A stretch of DNA of 22,146 nucleotides. Origin: an uncultured Lachnospiraceae bacterium. Lineage in GTDB: Bacteria > Bacillota > Clostridia > Lachnospirales > Lachnospiraceae. This document shows positions 1 to 8,347 of the stretch, in pieces (within the stretch, counting starts at the first letter, position 1; every line of letters starts with the position of its first letter). The translations under genes were made by a program, and so were the position numbers. The stretch is taken from positions 1-22,146 of the forward strand of contig CAJUQZ010000070.1 in the NCBI GenBank assembly GCA_910588755.1, given 5' to 3'. Below the pieces are notes generated by a model. It was not told where the DNA came from. It ran no database searches and saw only the letters and a list, made by a program, of their open reading frames with translations.

Positions 1-134
1 AAAGTATATCAGATTTTGGCTGCTTTGTCCAAAAGACTAATTGAAGTTTTGTATTTTTTCAGTAGCAATTCTCCCAAGTATATGGTACACTACAAAGTGA
101 TGCATTATAGTTTACGAAATGAGGAGGACACGCA
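1..134. other. Upstream region of the pot operon
   Basis: AT-rich sequence before potA. One forward frame stays open from the window edge to about position 168, but it runs into potA out of frame, has no ribosome binding site of its own and resembles no family I know, so I do not call it a gene. TTGAAG at 41-46 could be a -35 element, but no convincing -10 follows at the right distance. The GAGGAGG at 121-127 is the potA ribosome binding site. The operon promoter may lie here or before the window. Confidence 0.4.
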
Positions 135-1583
135 TTGGATAGAGATACCACAAGGGAGAATATTATAGAGCTAAAGCATATTAGCCGTACTTTTGAGGAC
201 GGCTTTCGTGTGGTTGACGATTTCAACCTTACAGTGCAGAGAGGTGAGTTTGTCACATTTCTGGGGCCCTCTGGCTGCGGAAAGACAACGACGCTGCGCA
301 TGATAGCGGGATTTGATAAGCCTACAGAGGGCGAGCTGTTGCTAAACGGGGAGGATATACGGGATCTGCCGCCCAACAAACGTCCCATCAATACTGTCTT
401 TCAGAGATATGCACTGTTTCCGCACTTAAATGTATTTGAGAATGTTGCCTTTGGGTTGAAATTAAAGAAACTGCCCAAGGCGGAAATTGTGAAAAAGGTC
501 AAAAAGGCGCTCGAGATGGTGGATCTCGAGGATTTTGAGGACAGGGGCATTCAGACACTCTCAGGGGGCCAACAACAGCGCATCGCCATAGCGCGGGCGA
601 TTGTCAATGAACCGGAGATTCTGCTCTTAGATGAACCGCTGGGCGCGCTGGACTTAAAGATGCGTAAGGAGATGCAGCTTGAGCTGAAGGGAATGCATGA
701 GAAGCTGGGAATCACGTTTATCTATGTGACGCATGACCAGGAGGAAGCACTCACTATGTCAGACAAGATTGTCGTGATGTCGGAGGGAAAGATCCAGCAG
801 ATCGGCACGCCGGAGGATATCTACAATGAGCCGCGCAACGCTTTTGTGGCAGATTTTATCGGAGAGAGTAATATTTTTGGTGGTATTATGACAGATAAGT
901 ACAAGGTGCGGTTTTGCGGGGCGGAATTTGCGTGTGTGGACGATGTGGAGCGTGGAACTATGATTGATGCTGTGGTGCGGCCAGAAGATGTGGTGATTAC
1001 AGCACCAGAGCAGGGAATTATCCGTGGAACCGTGACTTCCGTCATATTTAAGGGTGTGCACTATGAGATAACAGTACAGTCCGGCAAGAACGAGATTGTG
1101 ATACAGTCAACCAGAAGGGCGGAGCCAAATGCGCTGGTGGGGCTGTATATCGAGCCGGAGGGGATTCATATTATGCTGGCGGAGAACACCATCAACCGCA
1201 TCGAATCCGGGTTGGACAAGGAATACCGATTGTCATTTCTGGGCGGAATGCTCGACTGTGACCTGACGCAGCTGATACAGGGCTCCTCGTATAACCCTGA
1301 CGGTGCGCTTGTGGATGCGCATGGCGATGTGATTGAGCCAGACCGCATCAAGGTGATTGTGTCTGTCAATCCCGATGATATTACGATGAGCGATGACAAG
1401 GAGGCCGGAATTATCAGGGGGAATATCATCAATTTGATTTACAAGGGCGACCACTATAGCTATGTGGTGCGGACAGAGGAGGATGAGGACTTTATCGTGT
1501 CTGACGAGTACCTCTGGAATATGGATGATTATGTAAGTCTGCTGATACCAAAAGACAAATTTCATTATACTATCAAAAAATAA
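135..1583 (+). CDS. potA: Spermidine/putrescine ABC importer ATPase PotA, with duplicated TOBE-like domain
   Basis: ATPase subunit that powers polyamine uptake through PotB/PotC from the cytoplasmic face. The start is a TTG at 135, chosen because GAGGAGG lies 7 bases upstream. The ABC domain covers about residues 10-245: Walker A GPSGCGKT (44-51), Q-loop Q90, signature LSGGQQQR (142-149), Walker B LLLDEP with E167, H-loop H200, then the PotA-like FIGESNIF. The protein has 482 residues, while PotA is usually about 350-380. The extra length is a second copy of the C-terminal TOBE-like unit: GIIRG...FKG.HY near 294-310 recurs as GIIRG...YKG.HY near 425-441, an offset of 131 residues. First gene of potABCD, 32 bases before potB. 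The ABC assignment is certain; polyamine specificity rests on the operon partners. Confidence 0.95.
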   Translation: MDRDTTRENIIELKHISRTFEDGFRVVDDFNLTVQRGEFVTFLGPSGCGKTTTLRMIAGFDKPTEGELLLNGEDIRDLPPNKRPINTVFQRYALFPHLNVFENVAFGLKLKKLPKAEIVKKVKKALEMVDLEDFEDRGIQTLSGGQQQRIAIARAIVNEPEILLLDEPLGALDLKMRKEMQLELKGMHEKLGITFIYVTHDQEEALTMSDKIVVMSEGKIQQIGTPEDIYNEPRNAFVADFIGESNIFGGIMTDKYKVRFCGAEFACVDDVERGTMIDAVVRPEDVVITAPEQGIIRGTVTSVIFKGVHYEITVQSGKNEIVIQSTRRAEPNALVGLYIEPEGIHIMLAENTINRIESGLDKEYRLSFLGGMLDCDLTQLIQGSSYNPDGALVDAHGDVIEPDRIKVIVSVNPDDITMSDDKEAGIIRGNIINLIYKGDHYSYVVRTEEDEDFIVSDEYLWNMDDYVSLLIPKDKFHYTIKK

Positions 1584-1615
1584 TACTGCTGTAAAGCAGG
1601 TGGGGGGAGAGGCAA

Positions 1616-2419
1616 ATGAAGCAGTTTCGCTTTCAGCGGTCACAGCTGTGCATACCGTATGGTCTTTTTCTGGTATGTTTTGTGCTGGCGCCTTTGATTG
1701 TTATTATATATTATGCTTTCACGAACGGGGAGGGGCAGCCAACCCTCGAGAACCTGACTGGCTTTTTTTCAAGCCCAAATACGATAGGAACGCTAGCATA
1801 CAGCCTGGGTATTGCGATTGCGACCACCTGCGCCTGTCTGATGCTGGCGTATCCGGTCGCGTACATTCTGGCAAGGAGCAGGATGAAGCACAGATCTGTG
1901 GTGCTTATGGTCTTTGTCATGCCGATGTGGATTAATTTTACACTAAGGATTACAGCGCTGAAGGAAATCTTAACTATGCTCGAGGGCAATCTTGCCTTCC
2001 ATCCTTTTGTGAATACGTTGATTGGCATGACATATGATTTCCTTCCGTTTATGATTCTTCCAATCTATACGACGCTGCTAAAGCTAGACGGGAGTCTTTT
2101 GGAGGCGGCGCAGGACCTGGGGGCGGACGCGGTCCATACGTTTCTCAAAGTGACGCTGCCGCTGTCAGTCCCTGGGATTATAAGCGGTATTGTGATGGTC
2201 TTTTTGCCGTCCATGACCAACTATGTGGTGCTTGACATGCTCTACAACAGCACATACATCATGGGAAGCCTGATCGGGGCTTATTTCAGTGCCTATGACT
2301 GGCACAATGGTTCGATGATTGCGCTAGTTCTGCTGGTGATCATTTTAGTGTTTACGCTGTTTACGAACCGTTATGCGGACCAGGATGCGGGCAGCAGCAG
2401 AGGAGGTGTGCTGGGGTGA
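1616..2419 (+). CDS. potB: Spermidine/putrescine ABC importer permease PotB
   Basis: Membrane permease that forms half of the polyamine channel. About six hydrophobic segments are visible; the first spans residues 12-35. The EAA loop that docks onto the ATPase is present as EAAQDLGADAVHTFLKVTLP (163-182), followed by SVPGI. Length 267 residues is normal for the family. The ATG at 1616 follows a G-rich ribosome binding site (GGGGGGAGAGG, 1602-1612). The stop codon overlaps the start of potC, suggesting translational coupling and equal production of the two permeases. Which of the two permeases is B and which is C follows from gene order and similarity of the EAA region; confusion between them would not change the role. 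Confidence 0.93.
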   Translation: MKQFRFQRSQLCIPYGLFLVCFVLAPLIVIIYYAFTNGEGQPTLENLTGFFSSPNTIGTLAYSLGIAIATTCACLMLAYPVAYILARSRMKHRSVVLMVFVMPMWINFTLRITALKEILTMLEGNLAFHPFVNTLIGMTYDFLPFMILPIYTTLLKLDGSLLEAAQDLGADAVHTFLKVTLPLSVPGIISGIVMVFLPSMTNYVVLDMLYNSTYIMGSLIGAYFSAYDWHNGSMIALVLLVIILVFTLFTNRYADQDAGSSRGGVLG

Positions 2420-3252
2420 TGAAGCGTTTTTTGGGCAGGGCCTTTCTGGTGCTGATGGTGATTCTTATGTATTTGCCAATCCTAGTGTTGGCAGTGTACA
2501 GCTTTACGGATTCTGCAAATATTGGAGTGATACATGGCTTTTCACTGAAAAATTACGAGACACTGTTTACGAAACCGGATCTTAGAGCGATGATTATAGG
2601 AACAATAGTTCTTGCTGTCGGTTCAGCCTTTGTCTCGACGATACTAGGAACGTTTGGTGCTGTGGGTGTTTTTTATTCAGGGCGATTTGGCAATGCGGTT
2701 GTAGGGGCGCTCAACCAGGTTCCTGTAGTAAATGCTGAAGTGGTGACAGCGTTTTCGCTGTGTATTCTTCTGATTGGGGTGTGCGGCGTGGATAAGGGTA
2801 GCTTTATCTCACTGCTGATTGGACATGTGGTGCTAGAGGCGCCTTTTGTGTACCTGTCTGTTGTGCCTAAGCTAAAACAGATGGATAACAGTCTGTATGA
2901 GGCAGCACTCGACTTGGGAGCGTCCCCAGCAATGGCGCTAAGGCGTGTGGTGTTTCCGCAGATTTTTCCAGGTGTGGTCTCGGGCTTTGCCCTGGCTGTC
3001 ACGCTGTCCCTTGACGACTATTTCATCACAAGTTACACAAAGCCTGCAACTTTTGACACCATCAGCACATATGTGGTCAATGCGACAAGGGGGTCCCAGA
3101 CAGAAATCAAGACAGCACTGTGGGCACTCTCTACGATTATATTTGTGGTCGTGGTGCTAATGGTGACGTTGATGAATATGAGTGGAAATAAAAATGACAA
3201 ATTGGACAAGAATGGAAAAAGGGCAGGTGCGGAAGATGGCAAGAAAAGGTAA
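2416..3252 (+). CDS. potC: Spermidine/putrescine ABC importer permease PotC
   Basis: Second membrane permease of the polyamine importer. Hydrophobic segments start at residues 9-29 and recur through 250. The EAA loop is YEAALDLGASPAMALRRVVF (161-180), then PQIFPG, and the PotC-typical SLDDYFITSYTKP is at 198-210. Two starts are possible: GTG at 2416 (GTGA overlap with the potB stop, 9 bases after AGGAGG at 2401-2406) or the adjacent ATG at 2419 (TGATG overlap, 12 bases after). I kept the GTG for its better spacing. The 3' end overlaps potD. The hydrophilic, lysine-rich tail after residue 256 (GNKNDKLDKNGKR) is probably cytoplasmic. 278 residues, normal for the family. Confidence 0.93.
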   Translation: MMKRFLGRAFLVLMVILMYLPILVLAVYSFTDSANIGVIHGFSLKNYETLFTKPDLRAMIIGTIVLAVGSAFVSTILGTFGAVGVFYSGRFGNAVVGALNQVPVVNAEVVTAFSLCILLIGVCGVDKGSFISLLIGHVVLEAPFVYLSVVPKLKQMDNSLYEAALDLGASPAMALRRVVFPQIFPGVVSGFALAVTLSLDDYFITSYTKPATFDTISTYVVNATRGSQTEIKTALWALSTIIFVVVVLMVTLMNMSGNKNDKLDKNGKRAGAEDGKKR

Positions 3253-4723
3253 CTGTGCAGCACTTGCTGTGCTGGGAGTGTCTGCAGCGTGCTTTAGCTT
3301 TGGAGGAGCAGTGTACGCAAAGGGAGAGCCCATCACATTGCGCGTGTGCAGCTGGGAGGAGTATATCGACCTGGGTGAATGGGATGCGGATGAAGCGATT
3401 GCACTCGATAACGGTACTGTGATTTACGGGGAGAGGCCGCTTTATGAAGAGTTTGAGGACTGGTATAGGGAAACCTATGGCAGGGAGGTGCGGGTAGAGT
3501 ATTCCTGCTTTGGGACGAACGAGGATCTGTACAACCAGTTAAATATGGGTGATACCTATGATTTGGTATGCCCTTCAGAATATATGATTATGAAGCTGAT
3601 GGCAGAGGAGAAGCTTGTAGCATACTCGGACAGCTTTTATGATACGAAGGATGCCAATAATTATTATATCAGAAATGTATCTCCTTTTATTCAGGAGACA
3701 CTGGTGTCCAATGAGATTGGCGGCGAGAACTGGAGCAAGTATGCTGCCGGATATATGTGGGGAATTACAGGTGTTTTGTACAATCCAGAACTGGTGAGCG
3801 AGGAGGAAGCCTCAACGTGGAAAATCTTTGGCAATCCGAAGTTTTACAGGCAAATTACATTGAAGGACAATGTGCGGGACTCCTATTTTGCTGCGCTTGG
3901 GATTCTAAAGGCAGATGAGCTGACAGACGAAAACCTGCTTCGGTCGCAGGATTACCATGATCAGCTTGCTGACATGATGAACGATGTGCGCCCGGAGACA
4001 ATTGCAGAGGCACAAAAGCTCCTAGACGAGCTCATGGGCAATGTGTATTCCCTAGAGACAGACAGCGGGAAGGCGGATATGATAACTGGTAAGATTGTGG
4101 CGAATTACCAGTGGTCTGGCGACGCGGTCTATGCGATGGACCAGGCGGACGAGGAGGGCTTTGAGCTGCGGTTTGCGGTGCCTAGAGAGAGTACAAATCT
4201 CTGGTTTGACGGCTGGGTGATGTTAAAGAGCGGTATTGACGGCAATAAAGACCGGCAGCATGCGGCGGAGGCATTTGTTAATTTTGTGTCAAGGACGGAC
4301 AACGCCGTCAGGAATATGTACTATATCGGTTATACTTCATCGATTGCAGGAAACGAGGAGGATGATACCATCTACTCGTACCTGGACTGGTGTTACGGCG
4401 CTGGTGAGGAGGATACGGATATCATGGATTATCCGGTGGGATATTTTTTCAGCGGGGACAACAGCGATCAGCGCTATATACTGCGGTCAACGGCCAGCCA
4501 GCTGGGCCGGCAGCTCTACAGCCAGTATCCGCCGCAGGAGGTTATGGACAGGACCGCAGTCATGCGATATTTTGACGCGGATGCAAACCGGGCGATCAAC
4601 CAGATGTGGATTAATGTCCGCTGCTTTGACATTGCCGATGTTCCGACAGGTGTCTGGCTGGCGCTGCTTTTCGGGCTTTTGGCGCTGGTCTGGATAGGGT
4701 ATAGAAGGAGTAAAAGGAGATAG
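3236..4723 (+). CDS. potD: Spermidine/putrescine-binding protein PotD, membrane-anchored
   Basis: Extracellular receptor that delivers polyamines to PotB/PotC. I chose ATG 3236 because it gives a clean signal peptide (MARKGN, hydrophobic 7-25, type I cleavage likely after AVYA at 28). Upstream in-frame starts at 3182 (GTG), 3194 and 3212 would add a charged N-terminus and overlap potC further. The chosen start overlaps potC by 17 bases. Family landmarks are CSWEEYID (38-45), YDLVCPSEYM (108-117), YQWSGDAVYA (291-300) and WFDGWVML (323-330). There is no convincing lipobox. Instead a hydrophobic segment at 470-488 followed by YRRSKRR forms a probable C-terminal membrane anchor. A short insertion (about 48-66) separates the first strand from the following helix compared with typical PotD. 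Confidence 0.9.
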   Translation: MARKGNCAALAVLGVSAACFSFGGAVYAKGEPITLRVCSWEEYIDLGEWDADEAIALDNGTVIYGERPLYEEFEDWYRETYGREVRVEYSCFGTNEDLYNQLNMGDTYDLVCPSEYMIMKLMAEEKLVAYSDSFYDTKDANNYYIRNVSPFIQETLVSNEIGGENWSKYAAGYMWGITGVLYNPELVSEEEASTWKIFGNPKFYRQITLKDNVRDSYFAALGILKADELTDENLLRSQDYHDQLADMMNDVRPETIAEAQKLLDELMGNVYSLETDSGKADMITGKIVANYQWSGDAVYAMDQADEEGFELRFAVPRESTNLWFDGWVMLKSGIDGNKDRQHAAEAFVNFVSRTDNAVRNMYYIGYTSSIAGNEEDDTIYSYLDWCYGAGEEDTDIMDYPVGYFFSGDNSDQRYILRSTASQLGRQLYSQYPPQEVMDRTAVMRYFDADANRAINQMWINVRCFDIADVPTGVWLALLFGLLALVWIGYRRSKRR

Positions 4724-4730
4724 AAAAGTT

Positions 4731-6548
4731 ATGTCAAATTTTGATCAGGGTAAAATCAGGAATTTCTGTATCGTGGCACATATTGATCATGGGAAGTCCA
4801 CGCTTGCAGACAGGATTATAGAGAGGACAGGGCTTTTGACAAGCCGTGAGATGCAGGATCAGATCCTTGACAATATGGAGCTGGAACGAGAGCGAGGTAT
4901 TACGATCAAGGCCCAGACAGTCCGCACAGTATACAAAGCGCAGGACGGAAATGAATATATTTTCAACCTGATTGATACACCGGGACATGTTGATTTTAAT
5001 TATGAAGTCAGTCGCTCGCTCGCCGCATGTGACGGGGCTATTCTTGTTGTGGACGCGGCGCAGGGTATCGAGGCGCAGACACTTGCAAATGTGTATCTGG
5101 CACTTGATCATGACCTCGACGTGTTTCCAGTGATCAATAAGATTGACCTTCCAAGTGCCCGTCCGGATTGGGTAAAAAATGAGATTGAGGATGTCATCGG
5201 GATTGAGGCTCAGGATGCACCGCTGATATCAGCGAAAAACGGTATTGGTATCGATGATGTACTCGAGGCGGGCATTCAGAAGATACCGGCACCCGGCGGT
5301 AGTGCGGACAATCCGCTGCAAGCGCTGATCTTTGACTCGGTCTATGATTCCTATAAGGGTGTTATCGTATTTTGCCGCATTAAGGAGGGAAGGGTTTCTA
5401 GGGGAACAAAGATTCAGATGATGGCATCTGGAGCATCCTTTGATGTGGTGGAAGTTGGCTATTTCGGAGCAGGGCAGTTCATTCCCTGTGACGAACTGTC
5501 AGCCGGGATGGTAGGCTATCTGACAGCGTCCATCAAAAATGTAAAGGATACTGCAGTCGGGGACACTGTCACCGACGCTGCAAATCCCTGCGCAGAACCG
5601 CTCCCGGGGTATAAAAAAGTACAGTCTATGGTGTACTGCGGTCTCTATCCTGCGGATGGGGCAAAGTACCCGGACTTAAGGGATGCGCTGGAAAAGCTGC
5701 AGTTAAATGATGCATCGCTGTTCTATGAGCCGGAGACATCTGTGGCGCTGGGATTTGGCTTTCGCTGTGGATTCCTGGGGCTTTTGCATCTTGAGATCAT
5801 TCAGGAGCGGCTAGAGCGCGAGTACAATCTGGATCTCGTGACAACAGCGCCGGGAGTTGTCTACAGAGTACACAAAACAAATGGTGATACCATTGAGCTG
5901 ACCAATCCCTCCAACCTGCCCGACCCGTCAGAGATTGACTATATGGAGGAGCCGATTGTCAGTGCCGAAATTATGGTGACGACAGAGTTTATCGGTTCGA
6001 TAATGGAGCTTTGTCAGGAGAGGCGTGGGCGCTATCTTGGCATGGATTATGTTGAGGAAACGCGCGCCCTGTTAAAATATGAGCTTCCATTAAACGAGAT
6101 TATCTATGACTTTTTTGATGCGCTCAAATCGCGCTCTCGGGGGTATGCTTCATTTGATTACGACATTAAGGGCTATGAGCAGTCTGAACTTGTCAAGCTT
6201 GATATTTTGATTAACCGAGAAGAAGTAGACGCACTGTCCTTTATCGTGCACAGAGATTCCGCGTATAACAGGGGACGGCGGATGTGCGAGAAACTAAAGG
6301 ATGAGATTCCACGGCATCTGTTTGAGATACCCATACAGGCTGCTGTCGGCGGTAAAATTATCGCGCGGGAGACTGTGAAGGCAATGCGAAAAGATGTTCT
6401 TGCAAAGTGCTACGGCGGGGATATCACGCGCAAGAAAAAGCTTCTCGAGAAGCAGAAGGAGGGCAAGAAGCGTATGCGGCAGGTCGGAAGTGTGGAGATA
6501 CCACAGAAGGCGTTTATGTCTGTGTTGAAGCTTGACGATTCAAAATAA
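4731..6548 (+). CDS. lepA: Elongation factor 4 (LepA), ribosomal translocase GTPase
   Basis: GTPase that binds the ribosome and acts in elongation or ribosome assembly. Full length, 605 residues. G-domain motifs: AHIDHGKST (16-24), ERGITIK (54-60), DTPGHVDF (82-89), NKID (136-139) and SAK near 169. The domain V and LepA-specific C-terminal parts are present; LGLLHLEIIQER and the basic GGDITRKKKLLEKQKEGKKR are typical. The ATG at 4731 is 7 bases after the potD stop, and its ribosome binding site (AGGAG, 4715-4719) lies within the end of potD, so it is probably cotranscribed with potABCD. I see no promoter or terminator between them. In the Firmicutes genomes I know, lepA more often precedes hemW and hrcA, so this neighbourhood is unusual. 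Confidence 0.97.
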   Translation: MSNFDQGKIRNFCIVAHIDHGKSTLADRIIERTGLLTSREMQDQILDNMELERERGITIKAQTVRTVYKAQDGNEYIFNLIDTPGHVDFNYEVSRSLAACDGAILVVDAAQGIEAQTLANVYLALDHDLDVFPVINKIDLPSARPDWVKNEIEDVIGIEAQDAPLISAKNGIGIDDVLEAGIQKIPAPGGSADNPLQALIFDSVYDSYKGVIVFCRIKEGRVSRGTKIQMMASGASFDVVEVGYFGAGQFIPCDELSAGMVGYLTASIKNVKDTAVGDTVTDAANPCAEPLPGYKKVQSMVYCGLYPADGAKYPDLRDALEKLQLNDASLFYEPETSVALGFGFRCGFLGLLHLEIIQERLEREYNLDLVTTAPGVVYRVHKTNGDTIELTNPSNLPDPSEIDYMEEPIVSAEIMVTTEFIGSIMELCQERRGRYLGMDYVEETRALLKYELPLNEIIYDFFDALKSRSRGYASFDYDIKGYEQSELVKLDILINREEVDALSFIVHRDSAYNRGRRMCEKLKDEIPRHLFEIPIQAAVGGKIIARETVKAMRKDVLAKCYGGDITRKKKLLEKQKEGKKRMRQVGSVEIPQKAFMSVLKLDDSK

Positions 6549-6608
6549 AGGAATCAGAACAAAAAGCTTAAAATGAGAATTGAAAGCATGATAAATGTCA
6601 CAAAAATA

Positions 6609-6638
6609 TAGACAAAAAAGCGTGCTATGATGTATACT
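6609..6638 (+). promoter_or_regulatory. SigA-type promoter of the formate/nitrite channel gene
   Basis: TAGACA (6609-6614), an 18-base spacer and TATACT (6633-6638), each one mismatch from consensus. The start codon is 43 bases downstream. It lies in the AT-rich gap after lepA, where I see no clear terminator. Confidence 0.55.
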
Positions 6639-6680
6639 TTTATTAAAATATGTATGAAAAAGTAAAAGGAGTACAAAAAG

Positions 6681-7532
6681 ATGGAAAATGCATTTAACAC
6701 GCCAGCACAGGTGCTGGAAGCGAATATGAAGGCCGGGGAGGGCAAGGTAGTGCTCCCCTTGTTAAAGTGCATCCTGCTGGGGATCATGGCAGGCGCATTT
6801 ATTGCATTTGGCGGGGCATCGAGCAACGCCGCGGTGCACAACATTGCCAACCAGGGATTATCCAAGACGCTCGCGGGGTGTATTTTCCCGGTAGGGCTTA
6901 TGATGATCGTGTTTGTCGGCGGGGAACTGTTTACAGGGGACTGTCTGATGATTGCAGGGGTGGTGGACAGGCGGTTTCATGCGTTTGCAATGATTAAGAC
7001 ACTTGTCGTTGTATTTTTCAGCAATATGGCAGGGGCGGTGTTGATTGCAGCGCTGGTATATTTCAGTGGTCTTTTGGATTACACAGGTGGGGCGCTGGGG
7101 GCTTTTACGATCAAGGTAGCGTATGGAAAGGTGACAATCGCGCCATTTAGGGCAATCTGTTCCGGGATTCTGTGCAATATTCTTGTATGTATGGCTGTGT
7201 TGATGGCAACCGCAGCAAAGGACATTGCAGGCAAGGTGTGGGCGATCTTCTTCCCGATTGCAGCGTTTGTCATTGGCGGCTGGGAGCACTGTGTGGCAAA
7301 TATGTTTTATATTCCGGCGGGCATCATAGCCAGCACAAACAGTACATATGTGGCAAAGGCGCAGGAGCTGTACGGCATCACAGCAGACCAGATTAGCGCG
7401 AACTTGAATATCGGTGGTTTTGTGTCCAACCTGCTGCCGGTCACGCTTGGCAATATCCTTGGCGGTATGGTGTTTATCGCACTTCCGCTATATGCAATCC
7501 ACAAGAGCAGGCTGGTTAATAAGACCAAATAG
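6681..7532 (+). CDS. Formate/nitrite transporter (FNT) family channel
   Basis: Pentameric inner-membrane channel family for small monovalent anions: formate (FocA), nitrite (NirC) or hydrosulfide. About six hydrophobic segments in 283 residues, normal for FNT. Signatures are VGGELFTGDCLMI (79-91, the omega-loop region), CSGILCNILVC (160-170) and GGWEHCVANMFYIP (199-212), with H203 at the position of the central pore histidine. A lysine (K150) before the third repeat may match the conserved pore lysine. The ATG at 6681 follows AAAGGAG (6665-6671) with good spacing. Monocistronic or followed by greA. The substrate cannot be decided from sequence; in a fermenting Clostridium-like cell formate is the likeliest (inference). 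Confidence 0.9.
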   Translation: MENAFNTPAQVLEANMKAGEGKVVLPLLKCILLGIMAGAFIAFGGASSNAAVHNIANQGLSKTLAGCIFPVGLMMIVFVGGELFTGDCLMIAGVVDRRFHAFAMIKTLVVVFFSNMAGAVLIAALVYFSGLLDYTGGALGAFTIKVAYGKVTIAPFRAICSGILCNILVCMAVLMATAAKDIAGKVWAIFFPIAAFVIGGWEHCVANMFYIPAGIIASTNSTYVAKAQELYGITADQISANLNIGGFVSNLLPVTLGNILGGMVFIALPLYAIHKSRLVNKTK

Positions 7533-7575
7533 TCCAGGTAAAATAGAGGAACAGAAAAAATAAATGATAATACAG

Positions 7576-7587
7576 TGCACATGTGCA
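7576..7587. other. 12-bp perfect palindrome in the greA leader
   Basis: TGCACATGTGCA reads the same on both strands and sits 80 bases before the greA start. No polyT follows, so it is not a terminator. It could be a protein-binding site or chance. Confidence 0.3.
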
Positions 7588-7667
7588 TAAATGAGTCGGG
7601 CGGGGATAACCTGCTCGATTTGCTATGCGTAGACTGTGCAGGGGAAATTTTTGAGGAGAGATTAAAA

Positions 7668-8171
7668 ATGAATGATAAGCTGACAAGAAATGATATCAAA
7701 AAGATGGAGGAGGAGATTGAACACAGAAAGCTCGTGGTGCGCAAGGAGGCGTTAGAGGCCGTCAAGGAGGCGCGCGCACAAGGCGATCTGAGTGAGAACT
7801 TTGAGTACTATGCGGCCAAAAAGTTTAAGAATCAGAATGAGAGCCGGATCCGTTATCTGGAGAGAATGATTAAAACGGCACAGATTATAGAGGACGATGC
7901 CAAAGAGGACGAGATCGGACTAAACAAGACCGTGGAGGTAGAGTTTGTGGAGGACGGTACTATCGAGACGTACCGATTGGTGACGACGGTGCGGAACAAT
8001 CCGTTGCAGGGACTTATCAGCATCGAATCCCCGATTGGAAAAGCGCTCGCAGGCCATAAGTGCGGCGATACCGTGCATGTACAGGTAAACAACGATTTTG
8101 GGTATGATGTGGTGGTAAAGTCCGTAGAGAATACGCCTGATGATGATTCGATTGCGCTTCGGAAATTCTGA
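7668..8171 (+). CDS. greA: Transcription elongation factor GreA
   Basis: Cleavage factor that rescues backtracked RNA polymerase through the secondary channel. The N-terminal coiled coil (1-78) carries the family signature QGDLSENFEYYAAK (38-51), including the acidic tip residues D40 and E43 that bind the catalytic metal. The C-terminal FKBP-like domain has SPIGKALAG (121-129) and the closing GYDVVVKSV. 167 residues, slightly longer than the usual 158. The ATG at 7668 is chosen because GAGGAG lies at 7653-7658 and the coiled coil starts here; an open frame extends upstream to a GTG at 7575 but adds no family sequence. Its promoter is unclear: GATAAT at 7566-7571 lacks a good -35, so readthrough from the channel gene is possible. 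Confidence 0.95.
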   Translation: MNDKLTRNDIKKMEEEIEHRKLVVRKEALEAVKEARAQGDLSENFEYYAAKKFKNQNESRIRYLERMIKTAQIIEDDAKEDEIGLNKTVEVEFVEDGTIETYRLVTTVRNNPLQGLISIESPIGKALAGHKCGDTVHVQVNNDFGYDVVVKSVENTPDDDSIALRKF

Positions 8172-8239
8172 CGGGATACAAAGAACATATGTTTTAAAAA
8201 CGCGAAAATGTGAAAAAAATGTGAAGTGTCAAAAGAGTA

Positions 8240-8268
8240 TTGACATATTTTTTTTCATAGGCTAAAAT
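8240..8268 (+). promoter_or_regulatory. Strong SigA-type promoter of the marR-exporter operon
   Basis: TTGACA (8240-8245), a 17-base spacer and TAAAAT (8263-8268): perfect -35 and a one-mismatch -10. It leads to a leader of about 70 bases before marR and is the best promoter in the window. Confidence 0.85.
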
Positions 8269-8285
8269 AAGTTAGCATACAAACA

Positions 8286-8293
8286 GTTCGAAC
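8286..8293. promoter_or_regulatory. Candidate operator palindrome
   Basis: GTTCGAAC lies about 18-25 bases after the -10, just past the expected transcription start. The position suits an autoregulatory MarR site, but 8 bp is short and could be chance. Confidence 0.3.
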
Positions 8294-8347
8294 ACAAACA
8301 AATAAAACGAGACCAAAATCAGGATATGGGGAGGAGGTGTGTGCAGT

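Noticed and set aside
1..168. Open forward frame from the window edge into potA
   Set aside because: It overlaps the potA start out of frame, has no family resemblance and no start signal in the window; too short to support.
3182..3235. Longer potD start at GTG 3182
   Set aside because: It adds a hydrophilic segment before the signal peptide and a 71-base overlap with potC; ATG 3236 gives a clean signal peptide.
4236..4697. 153-codon frame inside potD
   Set aside because: Out-of-frame translation of potD, rich in R, T and W as expected of a shadow frame.
7575..7667. N-terminal extension of greA from GTG 7575
   Set aside because: The added residues are not GreA-like, and GAGGAG lies exactly before ATG 7668.
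8339..8347. GTG start for marR at 8339
   Set aside because: The ribosome binding site would be one base from it; ATG 8348 has normal spacing.
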